Part shown: piece after piece, positions 10,735-22,215 of the stretch
How positions within the stretch are numbered: the first letter of the stretch is position 1
Layout of the letters: each line of letters opens with the position of its first letter
From: Bettongia penicillata ogilbyi
Taxonomy: Eukaryota; Chordata; Mammalia; Diprotodontia; Potoroidae
Assembly (NCBI GenBank): GCA_023548195.1
Contig: JAJHZJ010000751.1
Coordinates: forward strand, 2,770,265 to 2,834,264
Direction: 5' to 3'
Length of the DNA stretch: 64,000 nt
Notes under the pieces: generated by a model
What the model was told of the DNA's origin: nothing
Database searches by the model: none
Seen by the model: only the letters and a program-made list of their open reading frames with translations
Translations under genes and position numbers: made by a program

Positions 10735-11395
10735 TGATGGAATTTGTGATTAGTTCCAAAAATTCTCACTGCTTAACTATCTTTCCTTTCTCCTTTGTTA
10801 TTTCATTGACATTAACAAACACAAATGGTGTTATGGTTGTGGGATGATATTACTTTATGAATTTTAAAGCCACTATGACCATTTTTCCATATAGATATGA
10901 AGCATGTCTCTTGTGATTGAATCCTTTCTTTACTCAATCTGTTTAGTAGGAGACTTGAATCTAAGGTAGATACTTCAGAAGGAAAGCCATTCATAACTAT
11001 ACAGGATCTGGCTATTGGACCATGGAAAAATCCCTTTCTTAAAATGTTGCTGAAACTTAAGGGAAAAAAAAACAATCTTCATGTGCAGATGATGATAATA
11101 TAGCATAAAAAGCACAGAAAATCAAGAGTAAAAACATAGCAATAAGTAATAACTTCAGCAAAGTAGCAAAATACAGCACAAATACACACACACACAAATC
11201 ATTAGCATTTCTGCTCAGTACTATCAGAAAATAGTGAGAAATGATAATAGTATAAATTTGTTTAAAAATAACTACACTGTGTAAAAATTTCTTGAAAATA
11301 AGCTACCATGACACACATGAAATTTAACAAAATACAACTACAAAATAATCTTTGCAGAAATCAATGGAGACATAATTGGAGAGGTTTTCATTTTT
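10735..11395. other. AT-rich DNA, unassigned
   Basis: A minus-strand 87-codon frame at 10812-11075 has no recognisable features. The 11090-11395 part is A-rich and could be the upstream continuation of the L1 fossil that follows, but the match there is too weak to assign. Confidence 0.35.
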
Positions 11396-12144
11396 CAAGC
11401 TTGGACTGTGTCAATATTAAAATATAATTTTAACTAAACTAATTTATAAATTTAATGCCAATTAAATTGATATAATTAGTAAAAGGATATATTTTAGAGA
11501 AATGCAATAACAAAAAAATCATTTGGAAAAACAAAATGTTAATTAAACAAGAGATAAGGAGGATCAGAAAACTATTTTGTTTATATAAAATTTAACTTTT
11601 TTGGCAAAAATAAAATTAATACTATTAAGTTTAGAAATGGCATATACCTAGGAAAATCTTGGTAGTTAATTTTTCTGATAGAAGTCTCATCCAAGAGAGA
11701 TAAGAAATAGATTCAAATTAATATAGCTAATATATAAATGGTCAAAGAATATTAATAGACAGTTTTTAAAGAAGCCATCCAAAACAGCCATAACCAAATG
11801 AATAAATATTCCAAATCCCTAATAGAGAAATCACTTATAACTCTGAATCTCTCTCACACCAATTAAATTGACAAAGATAACAAAGGAAGAAAACAAAACC
11901 TATTAGAAGGGCCATGGCAATACAGGCATATTAAGGTATCCTTGGAGTTGTGAATTGATTTGGCCATCCTAAAAAGTGATTTTGAACTGTGTCTCATATA
12001 TTACTAAGCTGTAAATATCTAGCAATATGTTGGCTTATACTCTCAAAAAGATCAAATAAAAAAGAAAAGACTTTTACAAAAAATACTTATAGGACCTCTT
12101 TCCATAGTATCAAAAAACTGATAACAAAAAGGAGGTCTACCTAT
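11396..12144 (+). mobile_element. Old L1 ORF2 fragment, left part
   Basis: The plus strand carries a very degraded L1 ORF2 3' region. AACTTTTTTGGCAAAAATAA corresponds to the LFLQNK-type segment. AATGGTCAAAGAATATTAAT corresponds to the conserved NGQRI/NGQxxxQ-type segment. TCTCTCACACCAATTAAAT and GGAGTTGTGAATTGATTTGG correspond to the C-terminal segment before and after the cysteine motif. Stops are frequent. It continues at 12412 after an inserted SINE. Confidence 0.65.
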
Positions 12145-12411
12145 TTTTGGCAACCGGTGGTACAATGGATAGAGCACTAGATCTGGAGTTAGGAAGACTT
12201 GAGCTCAAATCTGACCTCTGACACTTAGTATCTATGTGATCCTGAACAATTCACTTATCCTCTACTTCAGTTTCTTGACTAAAATGGGGATCATATTAAC
12301 ATGTCCCCCACAGGGTTGCTGTGAGGATCAAGTGAGATATATGTAAAAGCTCTTAGTACATACAATGCATGACAGGTAGTAAGCACTTATAAATGCTTCC
12401 CTTCCCCTACT
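12145..12411 (+). mobile_element. tRNA-derived SINE inserted in the L1 fossil
   Basis: Head GGTGGTACAATGGATAGAGC, then GAGCTCAAATCTGACCTCTG, TAAAATGGGGATCATATTAA, CAGGGTTGCTGTGAGGATCA and GTAGTAAGCACTTATAAATG. This is a Ther1/MIR-like SINE of marsupial type. It separates two pieces of one L1 that otherwise read in order, so it inserted after that L1. Confidence 0.8.
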
Positions 12412-12775
12412 GAGGAATTGCTAAACAAATTAAGAGATATAAATGGACTGGAATATCATTGTACCATAAGCCTTAATGAAATGGGGAATTTCAGAGGAAA
12501 GTGGGAATTCTCTATGAAATGATGCAATCAAATAAATAGAACTATGAAAACAATTTACACAAAGGCAAAAAGATATAAATAAAATAGATTTGAAAGACTT
12601 TAGAACTTTGGTCAGTGCAGTGATTGAGGGGACTGAAGATAAAGAACGCTGTACCTCTTGTCAGAAAGATGATGGACCCTTAAATTAAGATTGAGAAATA
12701 CAGTTTTGAAAATGTCTAATGTGAGAATTTGTTTTTCTTGACTGCATGCATGTATGTGCATAAATACATACATAT
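12412..12775 (+). mobile_element. Old L1 3' end, right part
   Basis: CTGAGGAATTGCTAAACAAA, TGGACTGGAATATCATTGTA, AGAACTTTGGTCAGTGCAG, CTGTACCTCTTGTCAGAAAG and GTGAGAATTTGTTTTTCTTG follow the order of a marsupial L1 ORF2 end and 3' UTR. It differs from the L1 subfamily at 6187-7186, so at least two L1 lineages are present. Confidence 0.7.
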
Positions 12776-12834
12776 AAACATATGTGCACTTATACAAATA
12801 CACATATGTATATACATATATATTTAAAAACATT

Positions 12835-13505
12835 TCATTATTTTTATTTTTCTCACCTAATAGTATTTTATTTTTTTCCACTTTCATGTAAAGATAATTT
12901 TCAACATTCACAATTGTACAACTTTGAGATCCAAATTTTTTCTCTCTCTCTCCCTCCCCTCTCCCCTCTCCAAGAGAGCAAGCAATCTGATATAGGCTGT
13001 ACATGTATAATGATATTAAACATTTTCCACATTATTCATGTTGTGAAAGAAGAATCTAACAAAACAGGACAACTACAAGAAAGAAAAAAGGGAAAAAAGG
13101 AAAATAGCATGCTTGGATCTGCATTCAGATTCTATAGTTCTTTCTCTGGATGTGGATAGCATTATTTATCATGAGTCATTTGGAATTGTCTTAGAATTTG
13201 CATTGCATTGCTGAGAAAAGCTAACTCTATCAAAGTGGATCATCCCACAATGTTGCTGTTACTGAGTGTTCTACTGGTTCTGCTCACTTCACTCAGCATC
13301 AGATCGTGTAAGTCTTTCCAGGTTTTTCTGAAATCCATTTCCTGTTCATTTCTTATAGCACAATAGTATTCCATTACATTCATATACCACAACTTGTTCA
13401 ACCATTCTCCAATTAATAGGCATCCCTTCAATTTCCAATTCTTTGCCACCATAAAAAGAACTGCTATAAATACTTTAGTACATGTGAGTCTGTATAATCT
13501 TTTTA
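12835..13505 (-). mobile_element. 5'-truncated L1 3' end, antisense
   Basis: Same L1 3' module as at 6187-7186, in the same antisense orientation: A-rich end (as poly-T, 12838-12880), purine-rich 3' UTR (12938-12975), GTTCTTTCTCTGGATGTGGA, TTCACTCAGCATCAGATCG and ATAGTATTCCATTACATTCA. The minus-strand piece 13452-13240 encodes LWYMNVMEYY in an otherwise broken frame. No clear TSD. Confidence 0.88.
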
Positions 13506-13509
13506 ATCA

Positions 13510-14915
13510 CTCATTTGGAGGGATGTGATGGAGAGAAAACACTCATTAAAATAAACAAGTAGAACAAAATGTTTAGAATACTTGTTACTTACATAGTAAA
13601 CTGGATCTATGACCTTATTGATTTTAGAGTTCTTGCAATCCAGTCATTGCTTCCAGTTCTTTATGATTCTTTCCCTATTTTTCCAGAAGTTTGCCAGGAA
13701 GGATCCAGCCAATCTTTTGAAGGCATTTCTCAAGTTCCTCTAATAAATGAGGGTAACCAGAGAGTGCTATGAGTGTACACCTGCCATCTCTCACCCTCAC
13801 CACATAACCACCCTGTTTTACTTCTATCATTCACGTAGCCAATGGCAATCTTTTCTCCTCTTCTTTGAAATGCGTCATTGTTCCAACCTGTTTACTATCT
13901 CTTTCCTATTCTCTGTGTTATGCTTATTTTTAATTCTTCAGAGACCAGAGTATTTCAATATCTCATAGTCATAGGATAGCACTGGTGGACTTTTTATATT
14001 AAAAACAGCTTTGTTTCCATGGGACATTTGGGGCTATTTAAAGGGGCTTTGTAATATCATGGAAGCACTCTAGCTCACTATCTCTTCCAGTTCAACTCTA
14101 GGTTCAGCACACATATTCTCTCTCTATTCCCAATTAACATACAGATAGTTGAGTTCTGGGGTTTTCCATCAAGATTCAAGTCATAATCTGGGAAATAAAC
14201 ATTCATCATCTACTTGGTCTTTCCTTTGTGTATAGTCTGGTTTTCAAACAGCTCTGAGCGTTACACGTTTTCTAGGAGGCTCTGAGACAGTACAGAGTGT
14301 GTTGAAACTATCACAGTGTGGTCCCCAAAACAGGAATATTTGGAGGTCTCCATCAACTGCCATGAGGTATGCTTTGCCCTGGATCTGCTCCAACACAATG
14401 GTGAACACCTTTGGTGAATAAGCATTCCCCTATCTTATACCATGACTAAGGTGTGTTTTCCGAGAGCTGTTAAAGTTCATTTATGTTATTATCTTAAATT
14501 GTTTTGATTTATGAGTTTGCAAGTGTGTGTTTTGCTTTAGCAAATCATTGTCCACAATGAACACATAGTTATAATAGGATCTTATTAGTAGCTATATCTT
14601 TCGGTTAATTGTGAAATGGTACAGTTGCATTCTATTGTTTAATATTGTTTCTCAAATACTGTATGTTCCCTACTTATATGGTCACTTTTTTTGGAGGGGG
14701 TTCTTAATCCATGCAGCTATAACTCATGAAAATTTTGTATAGGTTAGAAAGAAGACATCCATCTTGATTGTTTATTTTTTGTGTCACTTTTTGTCTTTTC
14801 TCATTTCTTTTGGCTCTTTCCTTCTCTATTCAGCCCATCCCAAGTCTTTGCAATTATGTGTTCTTCAGATACTGCACCTATCAGTTTCTCTGTTCCCTCT
14901 TAATTATGTCTCCTA
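13510..14915. other. Mostly unique DNA
   Basis: About 1.4 kb with no gene. At 14320-14470 the segments GAGGTCTCCATCAACTGCCA and GAACACCTTTGGTGAATAAG are reminiscent of RTE/BovB-type LINE sequence, but I cannot confirm it. Short frames at 13569-13772 and 13747-13968 lack recognisable features. Confidence 0.4.
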
Positions 14916-14917
14916 AT

Positions 14918-15165
14918 TCAATTGGATGAAATTGTGGATAGAGTACTGGTCCTAGAGTCAGGAAACCTGAGTTCAAATCCAGCTTTAGACACTTATTATA
15001 GAAATCTTGCTAGGCAAGTCACTTAAATTCTCTTCCTCAGTTACATCAGCTATAAAATGGGGATATGATCTCATCTCTCACAAGGTTGTTTTGAGGATCT
15101 AAGATAATATTTGTAAAGGACTTAGCACAGTGCCTGGCATATAGGTCATACTAAATAAATACCTG
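14918..15165 (+). mobile_element. Ther1/MIR-like SINE
   Basis: ATTGTGGATAGAGTACTGG head, CTGAGTTCAAATCCAGCTTT, TATAAAATGGGGATATGATC, CAAGGTTGTTTTGAGGATCT and CAGTGCCTGGCATATAGGTC in order. Confidence 0.8.
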
Positions 15166-15169
15166 TGCC

Positions 15170-15755
15170 GTTTCCTTTCATCTTCTTCTAGCACAAATCT
15201 CTTCTATATATATTTGGTTCAATTTGACTATTTGTCCTGCCTTTGTTTTACTCAGTGATATTTCTATCTGCACTACAAGTACGTTCAAGACTATGATGCA
15301 CTTATGAAAGTTTGATTCTGTATTTCTTGGTGATAGAAAGAGTTTGTTAGGGTAATCCAAAAAGAATCCCCTACTCCTTTGAGAATTTTACTTGTTTTCC
15401 ATTTCCATTTTCAGGCTTAAATATCTCTAGGATGATTTTGATTACATAGTTCTTTTACTGAATTTTGTTCAAACATTTTATTCTCCACTGTTTCTCTGCT
15501 TTATGAAACCATTTTCTTCATAATCATTCTTTACCCTTCTCAAAATTTCATAAACAAGGAAATAAACAAGAGAAATTTTATGGACACCAATTAAAATAGC
15601 TATTGAAGCTTCACCATTGTGAAACTCTTGCAACAAGAGAAGTAAAGAACCAAGAGAGGACCTTACTCAGCAAATATTTGACCCTCTTTTCATGGAGGGA
15701 AAGTGGGTTGCCAAAGGCAATGCTGCTTCAGAATATAGTGTCATTTATAAAGATC
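15170..15755. other. Unique DNA, no gene
   Basis: About 590 bases with no recognised element. The frame that starts at 15603 runs into the MITE that follows, so it is not a gene. Confidence 0.4.
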
Positions 15756-15760
15756 TTCAG

Positions 15761-15967
15761 CAGAGGTGTAAAACATGAGATCCATGTGGCTCATAGCACT
15801 CATGATTGTGGCCTGAACCAGATTAAAGTATGGTTGGAAAATATTAAACAAAGTAAATTAAAGGACAATAAACATGGAAAATATTTTAAAACTGTCAATA
15901 TGTGCCCCACAGGTATCCTTACATATGGATTAGTGGTTCCCATTTCGTTTTGGGTTTGACATCACTG
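15761..15967 (+). mobile_element. hAT-like MITE (copy 1)
   Basis: 207 bases bounded by imperfect terminal inverted repeats: CAGAGGTGTAAAAC at the left and GTTTGACATCACTG at the right (11 of 14 pair). Internal ACCAGATTAAAGTATGGTTG and GGAAAATATTAAAC are shared with 49343-49540. The terminal pattern is typical of hAT-group non-autonomous elements. No 8-base duplication survives. No transposase is present. Confidence 0.65.
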
Positions 15968-15969
15968 GT

Positions 15970-16975
15970 GTAGAATATCAAGGGAAATAACAAGAAATAG
16001 CATAAATCAAGGTGATGTAGCATTACTAGATGAGAAACTATATTCTAAAGCAGCACTAAAATATTTTGGTGCTGCTTTAAAAAAATAAATACAACCAAGT
16101 AGATCATTTGAAGAAACCAGAAGAGCAAGAAAGATGTGATCAGTATTGGTCTGGTGTTTAATAAACCCAAGCACATATTGGAAAGATACTATTTTTTAAC
16201 AAAAACTATTACAAAATTTGGAAAATACTTTGATATAAAATAGGTTTAAAACAAGTTTTTACACCATATACCATGATAAGCTGAAAATATATTTGTGAAG
16301 TTAAATGTCACACAATAAACAGATTAGAAGAGGCTAAGAAAAAGCATATTTATCAACTATGGCTAGGAGAAGAATGTATAAATAAATAGCAGATAGAAGA
16401 GAATGTGAAAAATAAACAATATTGACTTGTAAATGAAAACACATTTTTGGAAGAACAAAATACATGAAAATTGAAAGATAATGACAATGTAAAAATATTG
16501 TCATAAAATCTAAGTAAATTTCATCCACAGCATTACCTGGATCTACCAGTTTAGCCCCCATGTCAAAAAAGAAAATGAATTTCATCTGGCATGATGAAGC
16601 AATGTCAGCTCTTCATGATCACTACATCCTTTGTTAGATGTTGATTAACCAAGTCTTTAATAATACATTGTCATATTTGCCCAGTAATTTTGGTCTAGTT
16701 TATTGGCCTATAATTTGCAGACTCCATTTTCTTACTTTAAAAAATTGTTATGACATTTCTCTTTTCCTAAACCTGCAGTACAGCTCTTGTTCTCTTTCAA
16801 AGAGTGTGACAGGTGGTTTAGCCAACCCATTTACTGATGTTTTTGTACTCATGAATGCCAATCTTCTTTTCTTCTCTTGACAGACTATATATGTAAGTCT
16901 GTGTTATTCTGGGTCCCATCATTTAAAAAGGAAATTCATAAGCGGAAGAATATTCAGAAATTGTTGCTAGAGGAG
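15970..16975. other. Unique AT-rich DNA
   Basis: About 1 kb. Frames at 16334-16585 (minus) and 16638-16880 (plus) show no recognisable domain. The segment 16640-16880 (ATTTTGGTCTAGTTTATTGG, CTCCATTTTCTTACTTTAAA) could be an old LINE piece. The match is too weak to assign. Confidence 0.35.
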
Positions 16976-16977
16976 CT

Positions 16978-17110
16978 GGGTGATAAAGTGGACAGAGTTC
17001 TGAACCTACAGTTAGTTTCCTGAGTTGTAAAATGGGGATATTTAAGCATCTGAACATCTCTTTGAAGGGTTGCTCTGATGAAAATAGGGCAACTAAAAAT
17101 TCTTGACTTG
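16978..17110 (+). repeat. Degraded SINE fragment
   Basis: GAGCTGGGTGATAAAGTGG head and TGAGTTGTAAAATGGGGATA core are present, but the B-box and GTGTGACC segment between them are deleted, leaving a SINE with an internal gap. Confidence 0.55.
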
Positions 17111-17119
17111 CCATGTTGA

Positions 17120-17395
17120 GTAAAAGGCACAAGCCTGTATAGTACCTACTATGTATCAGCCACTGTGCTAAGCTCTTTGCAAGTATCACCTCCGAATCCC
17201 ACAACTACTGTGAGAGATAGATGTTATTATTATCCCTATTTTACAGTTGAAGAAACTGAGGCAAATGGAGGATAAATTGTTTCTTCAAAATCATGCACTT
17301 AATAAGAATCTGAAGTCAGATTTGACCTTCTCTTCATGACTGTAGGTAGACCCAGTGTTGTATCCACTGAACTACCAGGTGCCCACCCGAAACTA
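17120..17395 (-). mobile_element. tRNA-derived SINE, antisense
   Basis: ACCTACTATGTATCAGCCAC, TTATCCCTATTTTACAGTTG, GAAGAAACTGAGGCAAATGG, CAGATTTGACCTTC and, at the right edge, TGTATCCACTGAACTACCAG. The last is the reverse complement of the tRNA-like head. Confidence 0.75.
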
Positions 17396-17399
17396 GAAT

Positions 17400-17925
17400 A
17401 ATCACCAATCTGGTCCAACTTCTGACCTAATAAGAAAGAATTGCTCATCAAAAGGTGACCATTGGATAAAACTTTTAGACAGCTTTTTCCAAGGCTTCAG
17501 AGAGAACACAAGTGAAATTTCAATTCCATGTCCTGAAAAAGAAGACTACGACAGTTAGGAAATATAAAACTAGATTGTGAAGAACAGGGATGTTTAATTG
17601 GCCCTCTGGAATCCATGAATGGTCTTTGCAGTGGCCATAGTTCTTACTGCATTCAAAATTGTTTGTGCTTATACCGTTGTTATTGTATAAATTGTTGTCC
17701 TGCTTTTGCTCCTTTCATCCTTTACAAAGTGTAGAAGTCTTTATATTTGTTGGTTATATAATATTTATATTAAAATACAAATTATTTTTATGCTACTTCT
17801 TACTTCACTGCATCAGTTCATATAAATCTTTCCATATCTTTTGGGAAAAGTCTATTTCCTCATTTCTTATACCATAATAGTACTCCATCACATTCTTATT
17901 CTACAAGTTATTTAGCCATTTTAAG
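17400..17925. other. Unique DNA
   Basis: About 525 bases. At 17800-17900, TCATATAAATCTTTCCATAT and TACCATAATAGTACTCCATC resemble the antisense L1 3' module seen at 13310-13385, so a short L1 tail fossil is possible. No gene seen. Confidence 0.4.
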
Positions 17926-17929
17926 GTCT

Positions 17930-18165
17930 TGGCATAGTGAGGTGGTGCAGCGCATAGAGCATTGAGCCTTGAGTCAGGAAAACTTGAGTTAAAATCTGGC
18001 CTTGGACACTTGCCAGCTGTATGACCCTGGTCAAGGCACTTAATTCTGTTTGCCTCAGTTTCCTCCTTTGTAAAATGAACTACAGAAGGAAATGACAAAC
18101 CACTCCAGGATCTTTGTCAAGAAAATCCAAAATGGGGTCACAAAGAAAAAGACATGAATAAATAG
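17930..18165 (+). mobile_element. MAR1/WALLSI-type SINE
   Basis: GTGAGGTGGTGCAGCGCATA head, CTGGCCTTGGACACTTGCCA, CCTCAGTTTCCTCCTTTGTA, GGAAATGACAAACCACTCCA and AATCCAAAATGGGGTCACAA in the canonical order. Confidence 0.85.
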
Positions 18166-18631
18166 GGACTAAATTTTTTCTTTTAGTAACTTTCTTCAAG
18201 TGAAAAAAAAAATATTCTGTGGACAACAATTCCTTTCTAATAATTGGGCTGAATGGGCTTCAATGACTAGGAAAGAGACTTGTATTAAATATATAAATGA
18301 ACTTCCCTCAAGTTAGACTTTATTTACTAATATCACCGTAACTAATGGTGAAGTGTAAACTACAGTAGGATATTTTTTAAAAATTTAATAGTATTTTATT
18401 TTTTCCTAATTAAATGTCAAGATGATTTTTAGCATTTTTTAAGAGTTTCAAATTTTTCTCCCTACTTCCTTTCCCTCCCCTTTTCCATAAAGGTTAGGCT
18501 TTGGTTAGGTTTGTATAGGTTATACATGTGCTATCATGTGAAACATATTTACATATTAGTCATAGTTGTGAAAGAAGAAACAGAAAGGGAAAAATCATGA
18601 AAAAGAATAAAACAAGTGGAAAAAGTAGGCT

Positions 18632-19545
18632 TTGATCTGTACTCAGTCTGTTCTTTATCTGGATATGGATAGAATTTTCCTTCCTGAGTCTTTTGTATTC
18701 ATTTGGATTATTATGTTTCTGAGAAGAGTTGAGTCATTCATAGTTGATCATCACATTGTGTTGCTGATAATGTTTTTCTGGTTTTACTCATTTCACTTTG
18801 TATCAGTTCACACAAGCCTTTGCATGTTTTTCTGAAATCTTCCTGTTCATCATTACTTCTTGCACAAGAGTATATTCCATTATATTTATATACCACAGCT
18901 TGTCAAGCATTCCTCAAATGATGGGTATCCTCTCAGTTTCCAATATTTTTCCACCACAAAAGGGCTACTATAAATATTTTTGCATAGGTAGATCTTTTTC
19001 CCCTTTTATGATCTACTTGAGATGTAGAAGTACTACTGCTGGATCAAACAGTATGCATAGTTTTATAGCCCTTTGGGCATAGTACCAAATTCTTCTCCAG
19101 AATGGTTAGATCAGTTCATAATTTCATCAACAGTGCATGTGTCCCAATTTTCCCACATCCTCTCCAATATTTATCATTTTCCTTTTTTTTTGTTGTATCA
19201 GTCAATCTGATAGTTGACAGAAGATACCTCAGAGTTGCTTTAATTTACATTTATCTAATCAACAGTGATTTATAGTACTTCTTTCTATGTCTATAGATAG
19301 TTTTGATTTCTTTGAAAACTGCCTGTGCATATCCTTTGACCATTTGTCAATTGGGGAATGATTTGTATTCTTTAAAATTTGACTTAGTTCTTTATTTGAG
19401 AAATAAGACCTTTATCAGAAACATTTGCTATAAAGATTTTTTCTCAGATTTCTACTTTCCTTCTAATCTTGCTTACATTGGTTTCATTTGTGCAAAAGCT
19501 TTATAATTTAATATAATCAGAATTATCTATTTCTTATTTCGCAAT
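18632..19545 (-). pseudogene. L1 ORF2 3' third remnant
   Basis: On the minus strand, TTGACAAATGGTCAAAGGAT (19351-19332) encodes the conserved segment before the C-terminal region. CTGATAAAGGTCTTATTTCT lies just upstream at 19418-19399. AATATAATGGAATATACTCT (18884-18865) encodes the terminal MEY region. All frames have stops. Confidence 0.75.
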
Positions 19546-19679
19546 GCTCTACATTTTTCTCTGTTCTCCTTTAAGCATTTGGATGCTATATCACTTGGCG
19601 AATATATGTTAAGTAGTGATATTGCTTCACTGTCTACAGTATTTTTTATCAAGATGCAGTTTCTTTCCTCATCTCTTTT

Positions 19680-19950
19680 GATTAGGTCTATTTTTGCTTT
19701 TACTTTGTCTGAGATCAGGATTTCTGCACCTGCTTTTTTTCCTTCACCTGAAGCATAATAAATTCTGCCCTACCCCTTTACCTTAATTCTGTAGGTCTCT
19801 CTGCTTTAAGTGTGTTTCTTATAAACATATTGTAAGATTCTGGTTTTTAATCCACTCTGCTGCTTGCCTTTTATAGGAGAGTTCATTCCATTCACATTCA
19901 CAGTTATAATTACTGTGCATTTCACTCTATGCTATTTTTCCCCTTGTTTG
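19680..19950 (-). pseudogene. L1 ORF2 endonuclease N-terminal remnant
   Basis: The minus strand contains GTGAATGTGAATGGAATGAA (19903-19884), encoding an NVNGMN-type start of the L1 endonuclease. It is followed by TATAAGAAACACACTT near 19825-19810 at the place of the QETHL catalytic segment, here altered. CTGATCTCAGACAAAGT (19715-19699) fits the following SDK segment. The remainder of the endonuclease and all reverse transcriptase is deleted. Confidence 0.65.
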
Positions 19951-21079
19951 TCCTCTATCTCCTTTTGCCTGTTCCCTCCTCATTCATGTTTTGCTTCTAT
20001 CTACCACCTTTCCTGATTTACTCTCCCTTCTGTCACCACCCCTGTCCAAATTTAATCTTCCCTTCCTACTTTCATGTCAAATAAGATAGACTTATATAGT
20101 CAATGTATTGTATATATTATTTCCGCTTTGAGTCAACACTGATGAGAATAAGGTGCAAGCAATGACCATCACCCACCCTCCCATTTCCTCCTCTGTGTTA
20201 ATAGGTCTTTCATGTCTCTTCATGTGAAATGATTTACTCCATTCAACCTCTCCCTTGCTTCTGTACCCAGTGTATTTCTCTTTTTTATTGTTTAATTATA
20301 TTTATGCCTTTCTCTCAAATTACCTGTACCATCTATCTATGTATATTCCTTCTAGCTGTACTGTTAGTGATATAATTTGTTTTTGTTCATTTATTTTAAA
20401 CTAAAATATTAAAGGTTAGGTATAAAACAAGGAAAGAAAAAGAAACATATTAAGAACTTAAATATTAAAACTTGAAAACAAAATAAGAAAAGAAAAAAGA
20501 GCATTGACAGGTATACCGTAGGACATGGGAAAATTCAAAGCATCCATCAATAAATTGACATTTCAATAAAGTCTACATAGTGGATAAAAATGTTGCCTTG
20601 AGAGGTGTCCATCTTTTCTTTGCTTCTTTCTAAGTTTCTTTCATTCTCTTCTGTTCACTTTTTACTTTGTTCTTTCTCCCACTCCAATCATTCTCCCTCA
20701 AGAAGACTCCAATTAAGTGCAGATACATATATAGATGCATTTACACATACATACACTTACATATAGATACATATACTTTGATTTTTAATTATACTCTTAT
20801 ATAGAAATATAAATTCATATACACATTATATAAGACTGTACTATACTTATTCGTCCTGTTTTACTCAGGGTCTATAAACTCCTCCTTCATAAGTTCAAGT
20901 CTTTCCATACTTTTCTAAGTCCACCAACTTAACATGTCCTACAACACCCCAATATTCCAATCTTATACTGTCTAGTTTTTTTAATTGTCTAAACATTTGA
21001 TTAATGTGGCTGAAATATAGTGTAGTTCACCTATTTTTCTAGTTGCACAGTTTTTAAGAATTATTAGTATCATCTTCCC

Positions 21080-21300
21080 AGGTGGGGATGTATATAGTTC
21101 AATTCCATTGAATTCCTTGTGTTTTTTCCCTTTTTCCCTTTTTCTGCTTCTTTTAGGTCTTGATATTGGTCCTTTTAAATGCTTGAAATCCTTCTATTTC
21201 ATTGAATGACCACTTTTCCCCTTGAAGTATTATGCTGAATTTTGCTGGGTAAATGATTCTTGGTTTTAGCCCTAGCTTTTTTAGTCCTTTTACTTTCTTT
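21080..21300 (-). pseudogene. L1 ORF1 C-terminal remnant
   Basis: On the minus strand this aligns with the HAL1-A ORF1 end near 45370-45530: AAAAGTAAAAGGACTAAAA for the SKGLGLK region, AACCAAGAATCATTTACC, then the CTTCAAGGGGAAAAGTGG segment. The C-terminal Pro-Arg-Ile-Thr-Tyr-like region can be traced. Upstream it is joined directly to 5' UTR, so RRM and coiled coil are deleted. Confidence 0.7.
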
Positions 21301-22151
21301 TGAATTTAAGCTCTGTTCCCAGGGTAGCAAGAACACTGTCTTTGGCTTGTTATGTCCTTATCTGTTTACTTGGTGCTGCACTGATGTTGTTCTGTAGTCC
21401 ATGGGTTGAGAGGGTAGTGTGGGAGGTGACTGATACTTCTGGAGACCATAGGTCTCTGGTAGCTTACCTGGTGCTGAGTGAGGGTCCTGGAGCTTGTGGC
21501 TGGTTTGTGCTGAATCTTATGGAGGCATTTCTGTGTTTCCCTGGGGCTACAATGAAGTAATTGGCTGTCTGACCTCTAGAGGCTGCTTGTTTTCTGGGGC
21601 TATGCTGAAGCATATGGTGGTTCTCAGAGCTGGAGTCTACTATAGTGACACACATAGGAGGCCCTGGTGCTGGTTTTTGCCTCCTCCATTGCTCTAGGGC
21701 TCAGAATATACTTCTGGTTTGATGAAGTGAAGTTTGCTGGGATGCTTCTTGTCCTAGACTGAGCTCCTCTTGTTTGAGTGAAATAGACCTTTCTTGCCAA
21801 TCTTCTATGTTTCTTGGGCTGAAAGATTGTTTTACCCCATCTTTTGGTTCTGATGATCCAAGATTTGTTTGGAGGTACTATTTTATGGCTATTTGAAGGT
21901 CAATATAGGAAAGCTATGGGGATTTACTGCTTACTCCACCATTTTGGCTACCAGAAGCCCCAAAGTATGCCCTAGACAATTTTTAAATCACAACAAAACT
22001 AAGATGTCTATTTACCTTTTTGACTGTGTTAATTTTTATTAAGATGGAATTGATCCAATCTGTCAACCTCTCAGTATTAAGCTTAGAATTATGTGTCCAT
22101 GCTTTTTCAATTTCTGATGATAGTGTAGTGATCCTAAATCAACAGGAAGAT

Positions 22152-22152
<1 letters not shown>

Positions 22153-22204
<52 letters not shown>
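22153..22204. repeat. (TA)n microsatellite with (GT)n edge
   Basis: About 25 uninterrupted TA units, followed at 22204-22224 by GT repeats and then CA/TA mixed sequence to about 22280. The overlapping small open frames here are artefacts of the repeat. Confidence 0.97.

Positions 22205-22215
<11 letters not shown>

Larger units (their letters stand above)
18380..21965 (-). mobile_element. Internally deleted L1, antisense, both ends kept
   Basis: Read on the minus strand, 21965 is the 5' end (TAGCCAAAATGGTGGAGTA near 21951-21933) and 18380 the 3' end. From 5' to 3' it has: 5' UTR (about 21960-21310); a short ORF1 C-terminal piece (21300-21080); the ORF1-ORF2 interval (about 21070-19950); the start of the ORF2 endonuclease region (19945-19680); then a jump to the ORF2 3' third (19560-18640) and 3' UTR (18600-18400). 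Most of ORF1, the reverse transcriptase and much of the endonuclease are missing. Old and dead. The 20400-20900 interval is assigned by position only. Confidence 0.75.

Noticed and set aside
12145..12411. Functional tRNA gene from the A-box/B-box-like head
   Set aside because: The tRNA-like heads belong to SINEs, are followed by SINE bodies and cannot fold as complete cloverleaves.
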